In this document: positions 8,763 to 16,717 of the stretch, piece by piece
Layout: each line of letters starts with the position of its first letter
Numbering within the stretch: position 1 is the first letter of the stretch
The notes under the pieces: model-generated
What the model saw: the letters and a program-made list of their open reading frames with translations, nothing else
Told to the model about the DNA's origin: nothing
Database searches by the model: none
Assembly: GCF_900108105.1 (NCBI RefSeq)
Contig: NZ_FNUR01000001.1
Span: 372,001 to 436,000, forward strand
Source: Butyrivibrio sp. Su6
GTDB taxonomy: Bacteria > Bacillota > Clostridia > Lachnospirales > Lachnospiraceae
Direction of reading: 5' to 3'
DNA length: 64,000 nucleotides
Made by a program: the position numbers and the translations under genes

Positions 8763-9695
8763 TTATTTAAGAACATTGAGCAAATGTGAAAAATACTCAG
8801 GTAGCGGCGCATCCGTTTCTATATACTCGTTTGTTGCAGGATGTATAAAACCAAGAGTCTTGGCGTGTAAGCACTGGCCGTTTAATTTGAATCTGCTCTT
8901 CCTGTTTCCGGCATACACCTCATCTCCCAAAAGAGGATGTCCAATATGAGCCATATGAACACGAATCTGGTGGGTTCTGCCTGTTTCAAGTCTGCACTCT
9001 ATATAAGTCATATTATCTTCCTCAAATCGCTTTAGAACGCGAAAATGAGTAATCGCTTCTTTACCGCCACTTGTAACTACAGCCATTTTCTTTCTGTCAT
9101 TAGTGCTTCTGCCAATAAGGGTTTCAATCGTGCCCTCATCCTCTTTGATTACGCCGTAGCAAATTGCATGATATACACGATTTATAGAATGCTCTTTGAG
9201 CTGTTCAGCTATTTTTTGATGGGCATTATCATTTTTACAGATAATAACTGATCCCGTAGTATCTTTATCAATCCTGTGAACAATTCCCGGCCTCATAACA
9301 CCGTTAATACCTGATAAATTATCATGACAGTGATACATAACAGCGTTTACCAGAGTATCCTTATAATGACCTGCAGCAGGATGGACGACCATATCTTTTG
9401 GCTTATTTACAACAAGAACATCATTGTCTTCATAGATTATGTCCAGCGGAATATCCTGAGGCAATATCTCAGGGATCTCAGCAGGCGGAATCTCCATTTT
9501 AATATAATCATTTTCAGAGATGCAAAAGCTTGCCTTTACATTTTTTCCATTGCAAAAGACCTTTTTGTCATCTATAAGTTTTTTTATGTAAGTGCGAGAA
9601 AAAGAAGGGCTAAGCTCAGATAAAAGCTTATCTATCCTTAGTCCTTCATATTCGTCACTTACAACATATTCAAATAATTTGTTTTCACTATCCAT
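8763..9695 (-). CDS. rluD: RluA/RluD-family rRNA pseudouridine synthase
   Basis: A 310-residue enzyme that isomerises uridines in RNA, probably in 23S rRNA. An N-terminal S4 RNA-binding domain (about residues 14-75, LRIDKLLSEL..FSRTYIKKLI) is followed by the catalytic domain with the HRIDKDTTG motif that carries the catalytic Asp, and the RTHQIRVH motif near residue 245. Length is typical. Its ATG overlaps the stop of lspA by one base (TAATG), a common lspA-rluD arrangement in Firmicutes (ylyB of Bacillus). The target uridines cannot be told from sequence. Confidence 0.95.
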   Translation of the reverse strand: MDSENKLFEYVVSDEYEGLRIDKLLSELSPSFSRTYIKKLIDDKKVFCNGKNVKASFCISENDYIKMEIPPAEIPEILPQDIPLDIIYEDNDVLVVNKPKDMVVHPAAGHYKDTLVNAVMYHCHDNLSGINGVMRPGIVHRIDKDTTGSVIICKNDNAHQKIAEQLKEHSINRVYHAICYGVIKEDEGTIETLIGRSTNDRKKMAVVTSGGKEAITHFRVLKRFEEDNMTYIECRLETGRTHQIRVHMAHIGHPLLGDEVYAGNRKSRFKLNGQCLHAKTLGFIHPATNEYIETDAPLPEYFSHLLNVLK

Positions 9696-10234
9696 TATTT
9701 TTCCCTAAATTTCTTTTGCTGGTTAAAGCTAAGGAAATTGAAATCATTCTCTTTATAGTAAAAAAGAAAAAGGATCACAAATAAAAATGTTGAAACAGTA
9801 ACATATATATCTGCTACGTTAAATATCGGAAAATTGATGATAACAAAATAGATGAAATCAACAACATAATCGTTGCGAACTCTGTCTATCATGTTCCCGG
9901 CTGCGCCACTTGCGATCATAACAAGTAAAATATGCATGATATTGTACTTTTTGTCATCAGGCATTCTAAAGAGAACATAAGCTATAATGCAAAGTATCAT
10001 TACAGCAACCAGGATAAAGAAAACCTTTTGATTCTGCAAAAGGCCAAAGGCAGCTCCACTGTTTTTTAAGAAATTAAGCTCTAATACGCCGTCAATTATC
10101 TTTATAGCAGGCTTGTCTTCCAAATGGATAACTGCAAGGTACTTAGTAAACTGGTCTAATAAAACTAAAAGTATTATCATCAAAAAATCAACCAGCAAAA
10201 AGATTTTTTTCTTTTTAGATAAATTTGTATTCAT
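9695..10234 (-). CDS. lspA: Lipoprotein signal peptidase (signal peptidase II)
   Basis: A 179-residue aspartic protease that cleaves signal peptides of prolipoproteins after lipid attachment. Four hydrophobic segments are visible. The family motifs are present: LDQFTKY near the start, NSGAAFG, and the catalytic Asp residues in NMIDRVRNDYVVDF and FNVADIYV. It would process the lipoproteins encoded nearby (4728-6626 and the carboxypeptidase at 14236). It lies 9 nt after aroB and overlaps rluD by one base. Confidence 0.97.
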   Translation of the reverse strand: MNTNLSKKKKIFLLVDFLMIILLVLLDQFTKYLAVIHLEDKPAIKIIDGVLELNFLKNSGAAFGLLQNQKVFFILVAVMILCIIAYVLFRMPDDKKYNIMHILLVMIASGAAGNMIDRVRNDYVVDFIYFVIINFPIFNVADIYVTVSTFLFVILFLFYYKENDFNFLSFNQQKKFREK

Positions 10235-10243
10235 AAAAACTGA

Positions 10244-11344
10244 TCAGTCTCCATTCTCAACGTAGATAATTTCATTTAAAGCAGCATTCATCTCTTCTTC
10301 GGTAACGGTTGTATCAATAAATGCTTTTCCAATCTTTTTAAGGAGAATAAACTTAATCTTATCTCCATCAGCCTTTTTATCTGACTTTGTGAGCTTTATC
10401 ACCTCTGAAGGCTCAAGATTTTCTACTGATATAGGGAGATTAAAGGGAACAAACATATCCCTGATCTCGTAATATTCTTCCATAGCAATCAGCTCTTTTT
10501 TCCAGGAGATAAAAGCTGCTGCAACACAGCCAAGAGCTACGCACTCACCGTGAGTAAGTGAAAATCCTTTTGCCTTTTCAATAGCATGTCCAAGGGTATG
10601 TCCAAAGTTAAGAAGTGCTCTGTCTCCCTTTTCTGTGGGATCCTTTTCAACGACTGCTTTCTTGATCTCGCAGCTTCTTTTTACCATCTCAAGAACTACA
10701 TCTGTATCCTTGTCTTCAATCTCGTACATGTTCTCAATAAGCCATGAATAGAAAGAAGCATCTTTAATAAGACCATGCTTCATAACTTCTGCAAATCCTG
10801 AAGCATACTGCCTGTCACTTAAGGAATTAAGAGTAGAAATATTCATATACACAAGACGAGGCATATGGAATGCGCCTACCATATTTTTATACTCATCAAA
10901 ATCAACACCCGTCTTGCCGCCAATGCTGCTGTCTGTCTGAGCTAAAAGAGTTGTAGGAATCTGAATAAAATCAATTCCCCTAAGATATGTTGCAGAAGCA
11001 AAACCGGCCATATCACCAACAACACCGCCCCCAAGTGCAACAACAAGGTCATGTCTGTCAAAATGATTTTCAATCAAAACCTTATATATTTTCTCAATTT
11101 CTTTGAGATTCTTATTCTCTTCACCGGCAGGGATTGCATAAGCTATAACTGTCTTTGATACCTTATTAAGTTCCTTTTGAACATCCTTTGCATATAACTT
11201 CTCAACATTACTATCAGTAATTATTGCTATTTTCCTGCCCTCAAAGCCAAGCTCCCTAACCTTATCACTTAGCCCTTCAAAATCCTTTTCAAATATGATC
11301 TCATAACATGGCTTCCCACCATAGTTAACAACTAAACTTTCCAT
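10244..11344 (-). CDS. aroB: 3-dehydroquinate synthase
   Basis: Second enzyme of the shikimate pathway: converts DAHP to 3-dehydroquinate, using NAD and a divalent metal. 366 residues, normal length. The NAD-binding segment ALGGGVVGDMAGF, the substrate loop IPTTLLAQTDSSIGGKTGV, and the metal ligands in NFGHTLGHAIE and HGECVALG are all intact. It appears to be the first gene of an aroB-lspA-rluD run on the minus strand, separated from sepF by a terminator at 11371-11401. Confidence 0.97.
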   Translation of the reverse strand: MESLVVNYGGKPCYEIIFEKDFEGLSDKVRELGFEGRKIAIITDSNVEKLYAKDVQKELNKVSKTVIAYAIPAGEENKNLKEIEKIYKVLIENHFDRHDLVVALGGGVVGDMAGFASATYLRGIDFIQIPTTLLAQTDSSIGGKTGVDFDEYKNMVGAFHMPRLVYMNISTLNSLSDRQYASGFAEVMKHGLIKDASFYSWLIENMYEIEDKDTDVVLEMVKRSCEIKKAVVEKDPTEKGDRALLNFGHTLGHAIEKAKGFSLTHGECVALGCVAAAFISWKKELIAMEEYYEIRDMFVPFNLPISVENLEPSEVIKLTKSDKKADGDKIKFILLKKIGKAFIDTTVTEEEMNAALNEIIYVENGD

Positions 11345-11370
11345 CCCTAGTATCCTCTATTCTTCTAAAC

Positions 11371-11401
11371 AAAAATGAAGCTGCCGCGAATGCAGCAGCT
11401 T
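11371..11401 (-). terminator. Intrinsic terminator after sepF
   Basis: On the minus strand AAGCTGCTGC pairs with GCGGCAGCTT (10 bp, one G-U) across an ATTC loop and is followed by CATTTTTG. It separates sepF from aroB. Confidence 0.85.
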
Positions 11402-11407
11402 GTTATA

Positions 11408-11932
11408 TTAATCGATTTGATGAGGTCCCTCTGGTATTCCACTACCGAAGCCGCTCAAAATATTCTGGAAATCGCCTGAAATATCAACTGATGCCGGTGT
11501 AATAATGAAGATGTATCTTGATATCTTCTGAAGATTACCTGAAATTGCAAATGTTGAACCTGATGTAAAATCTATGATCCTCTGTGCAATATCTACATCA
11601 AGGCCTTCTAAATTAAGCACAACTGTGCGATTTGCTAAAAGTGTTTCTGTTATCTCCCTTGCATCCTCAACAGATGTAGGTTTGATCACGCAAACTTCCA
11701 TACCGGCAGCTGATAAAGCTTTCTTTGACCTGGATGGAACAACCTTTGGTGCAGGTTTTTTTGCCTTTTCCTCGGAAACATCAATAGTGGGATCATCCTT
11801 ACCAATTGGAGCCTGATTATTTATTGACTCAATCTTGGACCCACCATCATAATAAGTGTCATCCTCGTCATAATAACCATCTTCATCCCCATTAAGCTGA
11901 ATTGCTTTTAAGAATTTATCCATTACACTCAT
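11408..11932 (-). CDS. sepF: Cell division protein SepF
   Basis: A 174-residue cytoplasmic protein that in Gram-positives binds FtsZ and tethers it to the membrane. The N-terminus MSVMDKFLKAIQL fits the membrane-binding amphipathic helix. It is followed by an acidic, Tyr-rich linker (EDGYYDEDDTYYDGG) and the conserved C-terminal domain with CVIKPTSVEDAREITE, VVLNLEGLDVDIAQRIIDFTSG and FIITPASVDIS. Length is typical. The gene is separated by terminators from its neighbours on one side and by about 110 nt from the HlyD-like gene on the other. Confidence 0.95.
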   Translation of the reverse strand: MSVMDKFLKAIQLNGDEDGYYDEDDTYYDGGSKIESINNQAPIGKDDPTIDVSEEKAKKPAPKVVPSRSKKALSAAGMEVCVIKPTSVEDAREITETLLANRTVVLNLEGLDVDIAQRIIDFTSGSTFAISGNLQKISRYIFIITPASVDISGDFQNILSGFGSGIPEGPHQID

Positions 11933-12043
11933 TTTATCTAATGCTCCTCACATTTATTTTTCCCAACAAAATCTCATATAATATTATCGTAGTTTTACGT
12001 ATTATGTCAAATTTATATGGTTTTTTTAACAATTTTTAAAATT

Positions 12044-13666
12044 TTACCCCTGAGAAGAAGCTGATTCTGACGAATCTTTAGATATGCCTTCTGTTGGCTC
12101 TTGCGCAGGTTCCTCACTTACTTCATCAGATGACTCGCTTGAAGAAAGACCTGAATCTTCAGATGCGGATGTATCAGATGATTCCTGAGCACTGACATCA
12201 TCTAAGCTGCCTTCATATGCGCTTTCACTCTCATCACCATGTTCTTCTCCGGAACTGTCAGATGCTTCATCTGCCTTTTCTGAATTCTCATCAACTGTTG
12301 ATGAATCAAGAACAATGTAGTCATATACATTAAGTCCATACATAGTATTGGAACGAACTATGGCGTATTCATCGTTCTGATAAAGAATCTTAACCTGTCT
12401 GAAATCTGCATAGCCTTTGTTTATATTATAAACCCCAATAAGAGTATCTGTCTTACTAACAGTATATCTTTCATTGGAATCCGGCTTTATCAGTGTATCA
12501 CCAGCTCTTAATGTGTCCGTATCAATGTAATACTCAGTATCTGTCTCATTATATACATCAAGTGAAACAAACTCGGTAGTGGCATTTCCCTGTTCGTCGT
12601 ACTTTTCCCTTAGTACTCCTGAGGTGTTGTCATTATTGTTAATGAGGTAAGCCTTAGGGATCAGGAAAAAGCTCTTATTCACGATTGAAGAATTAGGAAT
12701 CTTAAGTCCCGTCTCATCCTCTGTTATTAGCTCCACATTTAAAAATCTGTCTCTGCAGAAAGTTATCATGGAATTTGTAAATGTAAGCTGAACGAAGCTT
12801 TGGCCATCCACATTGGTATAGGTAGTGACCTTACCCCATGATTCATCCTGGTTTTTAATGAATCTGACCTTGATATATTCAAGATTCTCAAATTCCTGAA
12901 GTCTTTCAGGATCCTGTTCATTTATAATTATAGACCATTCTTCACTTGTGCAGAGCTTATAAACAGGGTCTCCTGCCTTAACAAGAGTATTATTGATAAG
13001 CTGAGTCTTTTCATAGTTCTTTTGGTCGAGCTTATCAAGAGTCATAGTCTCAAGTGTCAGATCCTCATATCCATCAATAGAATACACGACTATTCCTGTG
13101 TCAGGAGCATTTTTATATCCAATAGATGAAAGTGTTCCACTGCTTGAATTAAGAGATTGTATATTCTGCAGAATACTGCTGTTTGAAAGCTTTTGAACAG
13201 TTCCATCTATACTGACCTTAAAATCATATACAGTATAAAAATTCTGAGGGTCAAAAGATGAATCAAAATTTACAATCTGGCTTCGAAGTTCAGATAAGTC
13301 CTCATCACCAAGTGCGACTTCTTCAGAACCCTGTGATTTAAGATACTCAAGAAGCTGCCCTGACTCATCAACTGTATAAACAAGATTTCCTACTGCAACT
13401 CTTCCGCCTTCTGTTGCAAAATAATTGACATAACCTGCATTGTCACTGGTTATGATCTTCTCTGTACGAACAGCCACAGCATCATAAATATTATTAGTTG
13501 AAAGAGCTCCCTCTTTAACCTGATATCCAACTATATGATCCCTGCGCATATAAGTAATGACACTGATAACGATATAGATAGCCATTACGGAAAAGAATAT
13601 CATTCCAATGTTTATATTATTTATATTGCCCGGATATTTTGTTACGCGGCTGTTTTTCTTAGCCAT
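12044..13666 (-). CDS. HlyD-like single-pass membrane protein of the sepF neighbourhood
   Basis: A 540-residue protein of the HlyD/periplasmic-adaptor-like type often found beside sepF in Clostridia. A short cytoplasmic N-terminus and one transmembrane helix (about residues 18-40) are followed by an external part. This has a barrel-sandwich-like segment (AVRTEKIITSDNAGYVNYFATEGGRV) and further beta-rich regions (VKAGDPVYKL, DTLRAGDTLIKP). The last 60 residues are Ser/Glu/Asp-rich low complexity, probably disordered. No transporter partner is encoded nearby, so export is not implied; a structural role at the envelope or septum is a guess from context. Confidence 0.75.
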   Translation of the reverse strand: MAKKNSRVTKYPGNINNINIGMIFFSVMAIYIVISVITYMRRDHIVGYQVKEGALSTNNIYDAVAVRTEKIITSDNAGYVNYFATEGGRVAVGNLVYTVDESGQLLEYLKSQGSEEVALGDEDLSELRSQIVNFDSSFDPQNFYTVYDFKVSIDGTVQKLSNSSILQNIQSLNSSSGTLSSIGYKNAPDTGIVVYSIDGYEDLTLETMTLDKLDQKNYEKTQLINNTLVKAGDPVYKLCTSEEWSIIINEQDPERLQEFENLEYIKVRFIKNQDESWGKVTTYTNVDGQSFVQLTFTNSMITFCRDRFLNVELITEDETGLKIPNSSIVNKSFFLIPKAYLINNNDNTSGVLREKYDEQGNATTEFVSLDVYNETDTEYYIDTDTLRAGDTLIKPDSNERYTVSKTDTLIGVYNINKGYADFRQVKILYQNDEYAIVRSNTMYGLNVYDYIVLDSSTVDENSEKADEASDSSGEEHGDESESAYEGSLDDVSAQESSDTSASEDSGLSSSESSDEVSEEPAQEPTEGISKDSSESASSQG

Positions 13667-13695
13667 TTTCCCAACCTTTTATACTTTTTTACAAT

Positions 13696-13726
13696 ATATA
13701 AGCCGCGGAAAGCCCGCGGCTTATAT
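13696..13726 (-). terminator. Strong intrinsic terminator after the 13743-14168 gene
   Basis: A perfect 13-bp stem (ATATAAGCCGCGG and its complement) encloses a 5-nt loop. On the minus strand it is followed by ATTGTAAAAAAG, so the T-tract is poor, but the stem is very stable and lies 16 nt past the stop. Confidence 0.7.
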
Positions 13727-13742
13727 ACATTATACTTTAAAA

Positions 13743-14168
13743 TTAAAGTGAAATTACAACCTTGGATCTAACATTTTCAGGAAGCTCTGATTCATCCATT
13801 GAAACGCTTAAGATGAAATCAATATTGAACTTCTCAGAAAGCTTTTCGAGCTTGTCAATAGTTTCTGTTATGTCCTTGCCCTCGAGACAAGAGATATTCA
13901 AAAATCCATCAAAATACATCTGTTGGAGATCGTGGTCCTGAGAAATAATACCACTTACGAATCCGATAAACTCATCAGAATTTGAAATCATAAACTCTGG
14001 AACTACAATAAGTCTGATCTTATTGTTTAATTCATACATGTGCTTGGTGTTCTTATCAAGAAATACTACACTTCCGAGTACATTCTTAACCTCGGTATTA
14101 ACCTTGTCCAATAAACATTTTGTCTTTCCTTTACCCTTTTTCCCAACAATTAACTGAACCATCGGCAT
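13743..14168 (-). CDS. Small P-loop protein of unknown role
   Basis: A 141-residue cytoplasmic protein with a clear Walker A motif at the start (VGKKGKGKTKCLL) and hydrophobic strands expected of a P-loop fold (GSVVFLDKN, IRLIVVPEF). It ends with a short helical/strand segment (IDFILSVSMDESELP). Homologues in related genomes are usually named 'twitching motility protein PilT', a label probably carried over from weak similarity: it lacks the length and motifs of the PilT ATPase. It is alone between a good promoter (14205-14233) and a terminator. Function unknown. Confidence 0.75.
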   Translation of the reverse strand: MPMVQLIVGKKGKGKTKCLLDKVNTEVKNVLGSVVFLDKNTKHMYELNNKIRLIVVPEFMISNSDEFIGFVSGIISQDHDLQQMYFDGFLNISCLEGKDITETIDKLEKLSEKFNIDFILSVSMDESELPENVRSKVVISL

Positions 14169-14204
14169 ACCCTCCTGCTAGTTAGAATTTAAATCCTTGT
14201 AATA

Positions 14205-14233
14205 ATTATAGAATATTACATGGTAAAAAACAA
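14205..14233 (-). promoter_or_regulatory. Sigma-A-type promoter for the small P-loop gene
   Basis: On the minus strand TTGTTT, a 17-nt spacer and a perfect TATAAT lie 37 nt upstream of the start codon at 14168. It sits in the 67-nt gap after the carboxypeptidase gene. Confidence 0.7.
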
Positions 14234-14235
14234 CT

Positions 14236-15198
14236 CTATTTGGTTATTTCTGAAAGCAAAGATGACATGTCAGAGTAAAGTGTCCCACTGTCTGTATCGC
14301 GCATGATAACTGCGATGTAAGGACTTCCGTTTGTATCTCTTGCAAGCAGGATAAGGCAATGACCTGCAGCAGATGTTGTGCCCGTTTTACCGCCAATGAC
14401 TGTAACACCCATAGGCGCTGACTGGCTGCCTGAAAGATACGCATTAGTGCTGGATACAGAAACCTCCTTTGAGTTACCTGATGAATCAAGATAGTTTGTG
14501 CTGTATTCAGTCATATTTATTATTTCACTGAAGGTCTCATATTGCATGGCAGCGTTAAATATCAGATACATATCATAAGCTGTAACATAGTGGTCCTCAT
14601 CAGTTAAACCATGAGGATTTGTAAAATGAGAATTGGTAGCTCCAATAGCAAGGGCTTCCTTATTCATCATATCTGCGAATCCTTCAATGGAACCTCCAAT
14701 ATTAGTGGCAATAAGATTAGCTACATCATTAGCTGAATATATGAGCAGGATCCTAAGTGCCTGATCAAGTGTAAGTCTGTCACCTTCCTTAAGATTCACC
14801 TTTTGTGCTCCGCTCTCATTGACATAGACATTACTGTCTGCAACAAGAACCTGATCAAGCTTGCCGTATTTTAAAGCAACAAGAGCAGTCATGACCTTTG
14901 TCAGGCTTGCAGGATGAACCTGGAGATTAACATTTTTGGCATATAAGGTTTCTTTGTTATTGAGATCAAAAAGACCGGCGCTGACATCAGAAGAAATAAC
15001 ATCCTCATCTCCTGTTATATCGCCGCCTGCTACGCAAAGATCTGAAGCAAAAGTAGGATAATAATATGTATTTCTGACATCTTCAGTTGATGAAGATACA
15101 GAGTACTTTGCAGAATATGAAAAGTAAGAACAGCCGGTAAGTCCAGTTGTTCCTACTAAAAGACACAATAATAAAGCTATCTTACTTGTACATCTCAC
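14236..15198 (-). CDS. D-alanyl-D-alanine carboxypeptidase, lipoprotein form (S11 family)
   Basis: Trims the terminal D-Ala of peptidoglycan stem peptides (penicillin-binding protein 5/DacA class). All three active-site motifs are present: SLTK in [15 protein letters not shown] in [11 protein letters not shown], and KTG in [13 protein letters not shown]. The N-terminus carries a lipoprotein signal with lipobox LTGC, so it is membrane-anchored through lipid rather than the usual C-terminal amphipathic helix; the protein ends at SEITK. The longest frame starts at 15318 inside mgsA. The GTG at 15198, or a TTG at 15207 better spaced from AGGGG, gives a proper signal peptide, and both overlap the end of mgsA. 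It is the last gene of the elongation block. Confidence 0.92.
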   Translation of the reverse strand: MRCTSKIALLLCLLVGTTGLTGCSYFSYSAKYSVSSSTEDVRNTYYYPTFASDLCVAGGDITGDEDVISSDVSAGLFDLNNKETLYAKNVNLQVHPASLTKVMTALVALKYGKLDQVLVADSNVYVNESGAQKVNLKEGDRLTLDQALRILLIYSANDVANLIATNIGGSIEGFADMMNKEALAIGATNSHFTNPHGLTDEDHYVTAYDMYLIFNAAMQYETFSEIINMTEYSTNYLDSSGNSKEVSVSSTNAYLSGSQSAPMGVTVIGGKTGTTSAAGHCLILLARDTNGSPYIAVIMRDTDSGTLYSDMSSLLSEITK

Positions 15199-15577
15199 GC
15201 CACTCAAAATCTCCCCTATCCAATGACTTAAGTAAAAGCTCAGCTGATGCCAGATTGGTGGCAACAGGAATATTATGCATATCACAAAGTGACATGATAT
15301 TGCTGATATCAGGTTCATGAGATTTTACTGTTAATGGATCTCTTAAAAAGATCACAAGGTCGATTTCGTTGTGCTCTATTGCTGCACCAAGCTGCTGAGC
15401 TCCACCAAGATGTCCTGCAAGATACTTGTGAATTGAAAGATTTGTTACCTCTTCTACAAGTCTTCCTGTAGTTCCTGTAGCATAAAGATCATTTTTACTA
15501 AGGATACCTCTATAAGCTATGCAGAAATTCTGCATAAGTTTCTTTTTCGCATCATGTGCAATTAAAGCTATATTCAT
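15182..15577 (-). CDS. mgsA: Methylglyoxal synthase
   Basis: Converts dihydroxyacetone phosphate to methylglyoxal and phosphate, a bypass of lower glycolysis under phosphate stress. 131 residues. Family motifs: [10 protein letters not shown] at the start, ATGTTG for phosphate binding, [10 protein letters not shown], the catalytic Asp in FLRDPLT, and HNIPVATN near the end. It sits between rodA and the carboxypeptidase gene, an arrangement that recurs in this bacterial family, and its 3' end overlaps the carboxypeptidase start. Confidence 0.96.
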   Translation of the reverse strand: MNIALIAHDAKKKLMQNFCIAYRGILSKNDLYATGTTGRLVEEVTNLSIHKYLAGHLGGAQQLGAAIEHNEIDLVIFLRDPLTVKSHEPDISNIMSLCDMHNIPVATNLASAELLLKSLDRGDFEWREMYK

Positions 15578-15582
15578 GTACT

Positions 15583-16707
15583 TTAACCTCTCCCCAAAAT
15601 ATATTTGTTTCCTTGAAGTCTGACATTGAGCACAAAGCCAATGCCTACATAAACACTTAAAAGCGAAGTCAGACCGGCACTTACAAAAGGAAGTGGAAGT
15701 CCTGTGTTGGGCAGAACTCCGGTTGCAACTCCTATGTTTATAATGCCCTGAAAGCCTATCCAGCCTCCAACGCCTGCGGCGATTACCTCACCTGCTTTAT
15801 CCTTGGCCCTCATGGAAACCATAAAGCATTCAATAGCGATACCAAGAATCAAAACCACAACAATACATGCCCCAATGAATCCAAACTCTTCACCGATAAC
15901 AGTGAAAATAAAGTCTGTCTGGGACTCTGAAATAAATCCGCCATTTAGAACAGAGCTTATCTCGTTGGTATTATAACCCTTGCCATAAAGCTGACCTGAA
16001 CCAATAGCCATCATAGAATTAAGTGTTTGATAAGCCTCTGAATTAGCATACTCTTCAGGATGTAACCATGCAAGAATTCTACGCTGCTGATAGTCCTTAA
16101 GAATACTGCTGTCTTCCTGAACAGCATTATAAATTATAAATAATACTGAAGGAATAGAAACAGATAAAACAAAGACGACTAGCTTCCAGTTAACACCGGC
16201 AACAAATATCATTGATGAAAAAATCATCATGACCATGATACATGTTGAAAGGTCGGGCTGCTTAAAGATAAGCCCCAAAGGAAGCGCAAGCAGTGCCAAG
16301 CAAATTAGAACAAAGCTTATGTTCTTAACTTTGTCCTTATATTTCATGATAAACTGAGCATAAAATAAAATCAATAAAATTTTGGCTGCCTCTGATGGCT
16401 GGAATGTTATTCCAAATAAGTTTATCCATCTTTGAGCTCCGTTTGTGCTGCTACCCAAAGGGGATAAAACAAGTGCCAAAAGAGCTACATTCAGTATATA
16501 AAACGGAATGTAAAGTTTTATCAAAAATGAATAATCAAGTAGTGAAATAAAAACCATTAAAACCACGCCAAAAACCATTCCTGCTGTCTGTTTGGAGACA
16601 TAGGAAGGGTTGGCTGAGCTGATAGCCATTATTCCAAATATTGTAAGACCAATTACCATTATGACCAGAGGAAAGTCATAATCCATTATCTTGTATTTCT
16701 TTAACAT
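15583..16707 (-). CDS. rodA: Rod-shape SEDS glycosyltransferase RodA
   Basis: Polymerises lipid II into glycan strands during elongation, together with the class B PBP encoded just upstream. About 374 residues with ten hydrophobic segments. SEDS signatures include [18 protein letters not shown] and [18 protein letters not shown]. The open frame runs on to 16857 inside the PBP gene, but ATG at 16707 is preceded by GGGGG at the right spacing and gives the expected N-terminus [13 protein letters not shown]. RodA rather than FtsW is inferred from the mre/PBP2 context. Confidence 0.95.
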   Translation of the reverse strand: MLKKYKIMDYDFPLVIMVIGLTIFGIMAISSANPSYVSKQTAGMVFGVVLMVFISLLDYSFLIKLYIPFYILNVALLALVLSPLGSSTNGAQRWINLFGITFQPSEAAKILLILFYAQFIMKYKDKVKNISFVLICLALLALPLGLIFKQPDLSTCIMVMMIFSSMIFVAGVNWKLVVFVLSVSIPSVLFIIYNAVQEDSSILKDYQQRRILAWLHPEEYANSEAYQTLNSMMAIGSGQLYGKGYNTNEISSVLNGGFISESQTDFIFTVIGEEFGFIGACIVVVLILGIAIECFMVSMRAKDKAGEVIAAGVGGWIGFQGIINIGVATGVLPNTGLPLPFVSAGLTSLLSVYVGIGFVLNVRLQGNKYILGRG

Positions 16708-16717
16708 TTTTCCCCCA

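Noticed and set aside
14198-14220. TGTAATA/TATTACA inverted repeat as a terminator for the carboxypeptidase gene
   Set aside because: It has no T-run on the minus strand and coincides with the -10 box of the next gene's promoter, so it is better explained as promoter sequence.
15199-15318. Extended N-terminus of the carboxypeptidase
   Set aside because: The extra 40 residues lie inside mgsA and would put a second hydrophobic stretch before a good lipoprotein signal peptide; the later GTG or TTG start explains the lipobox.
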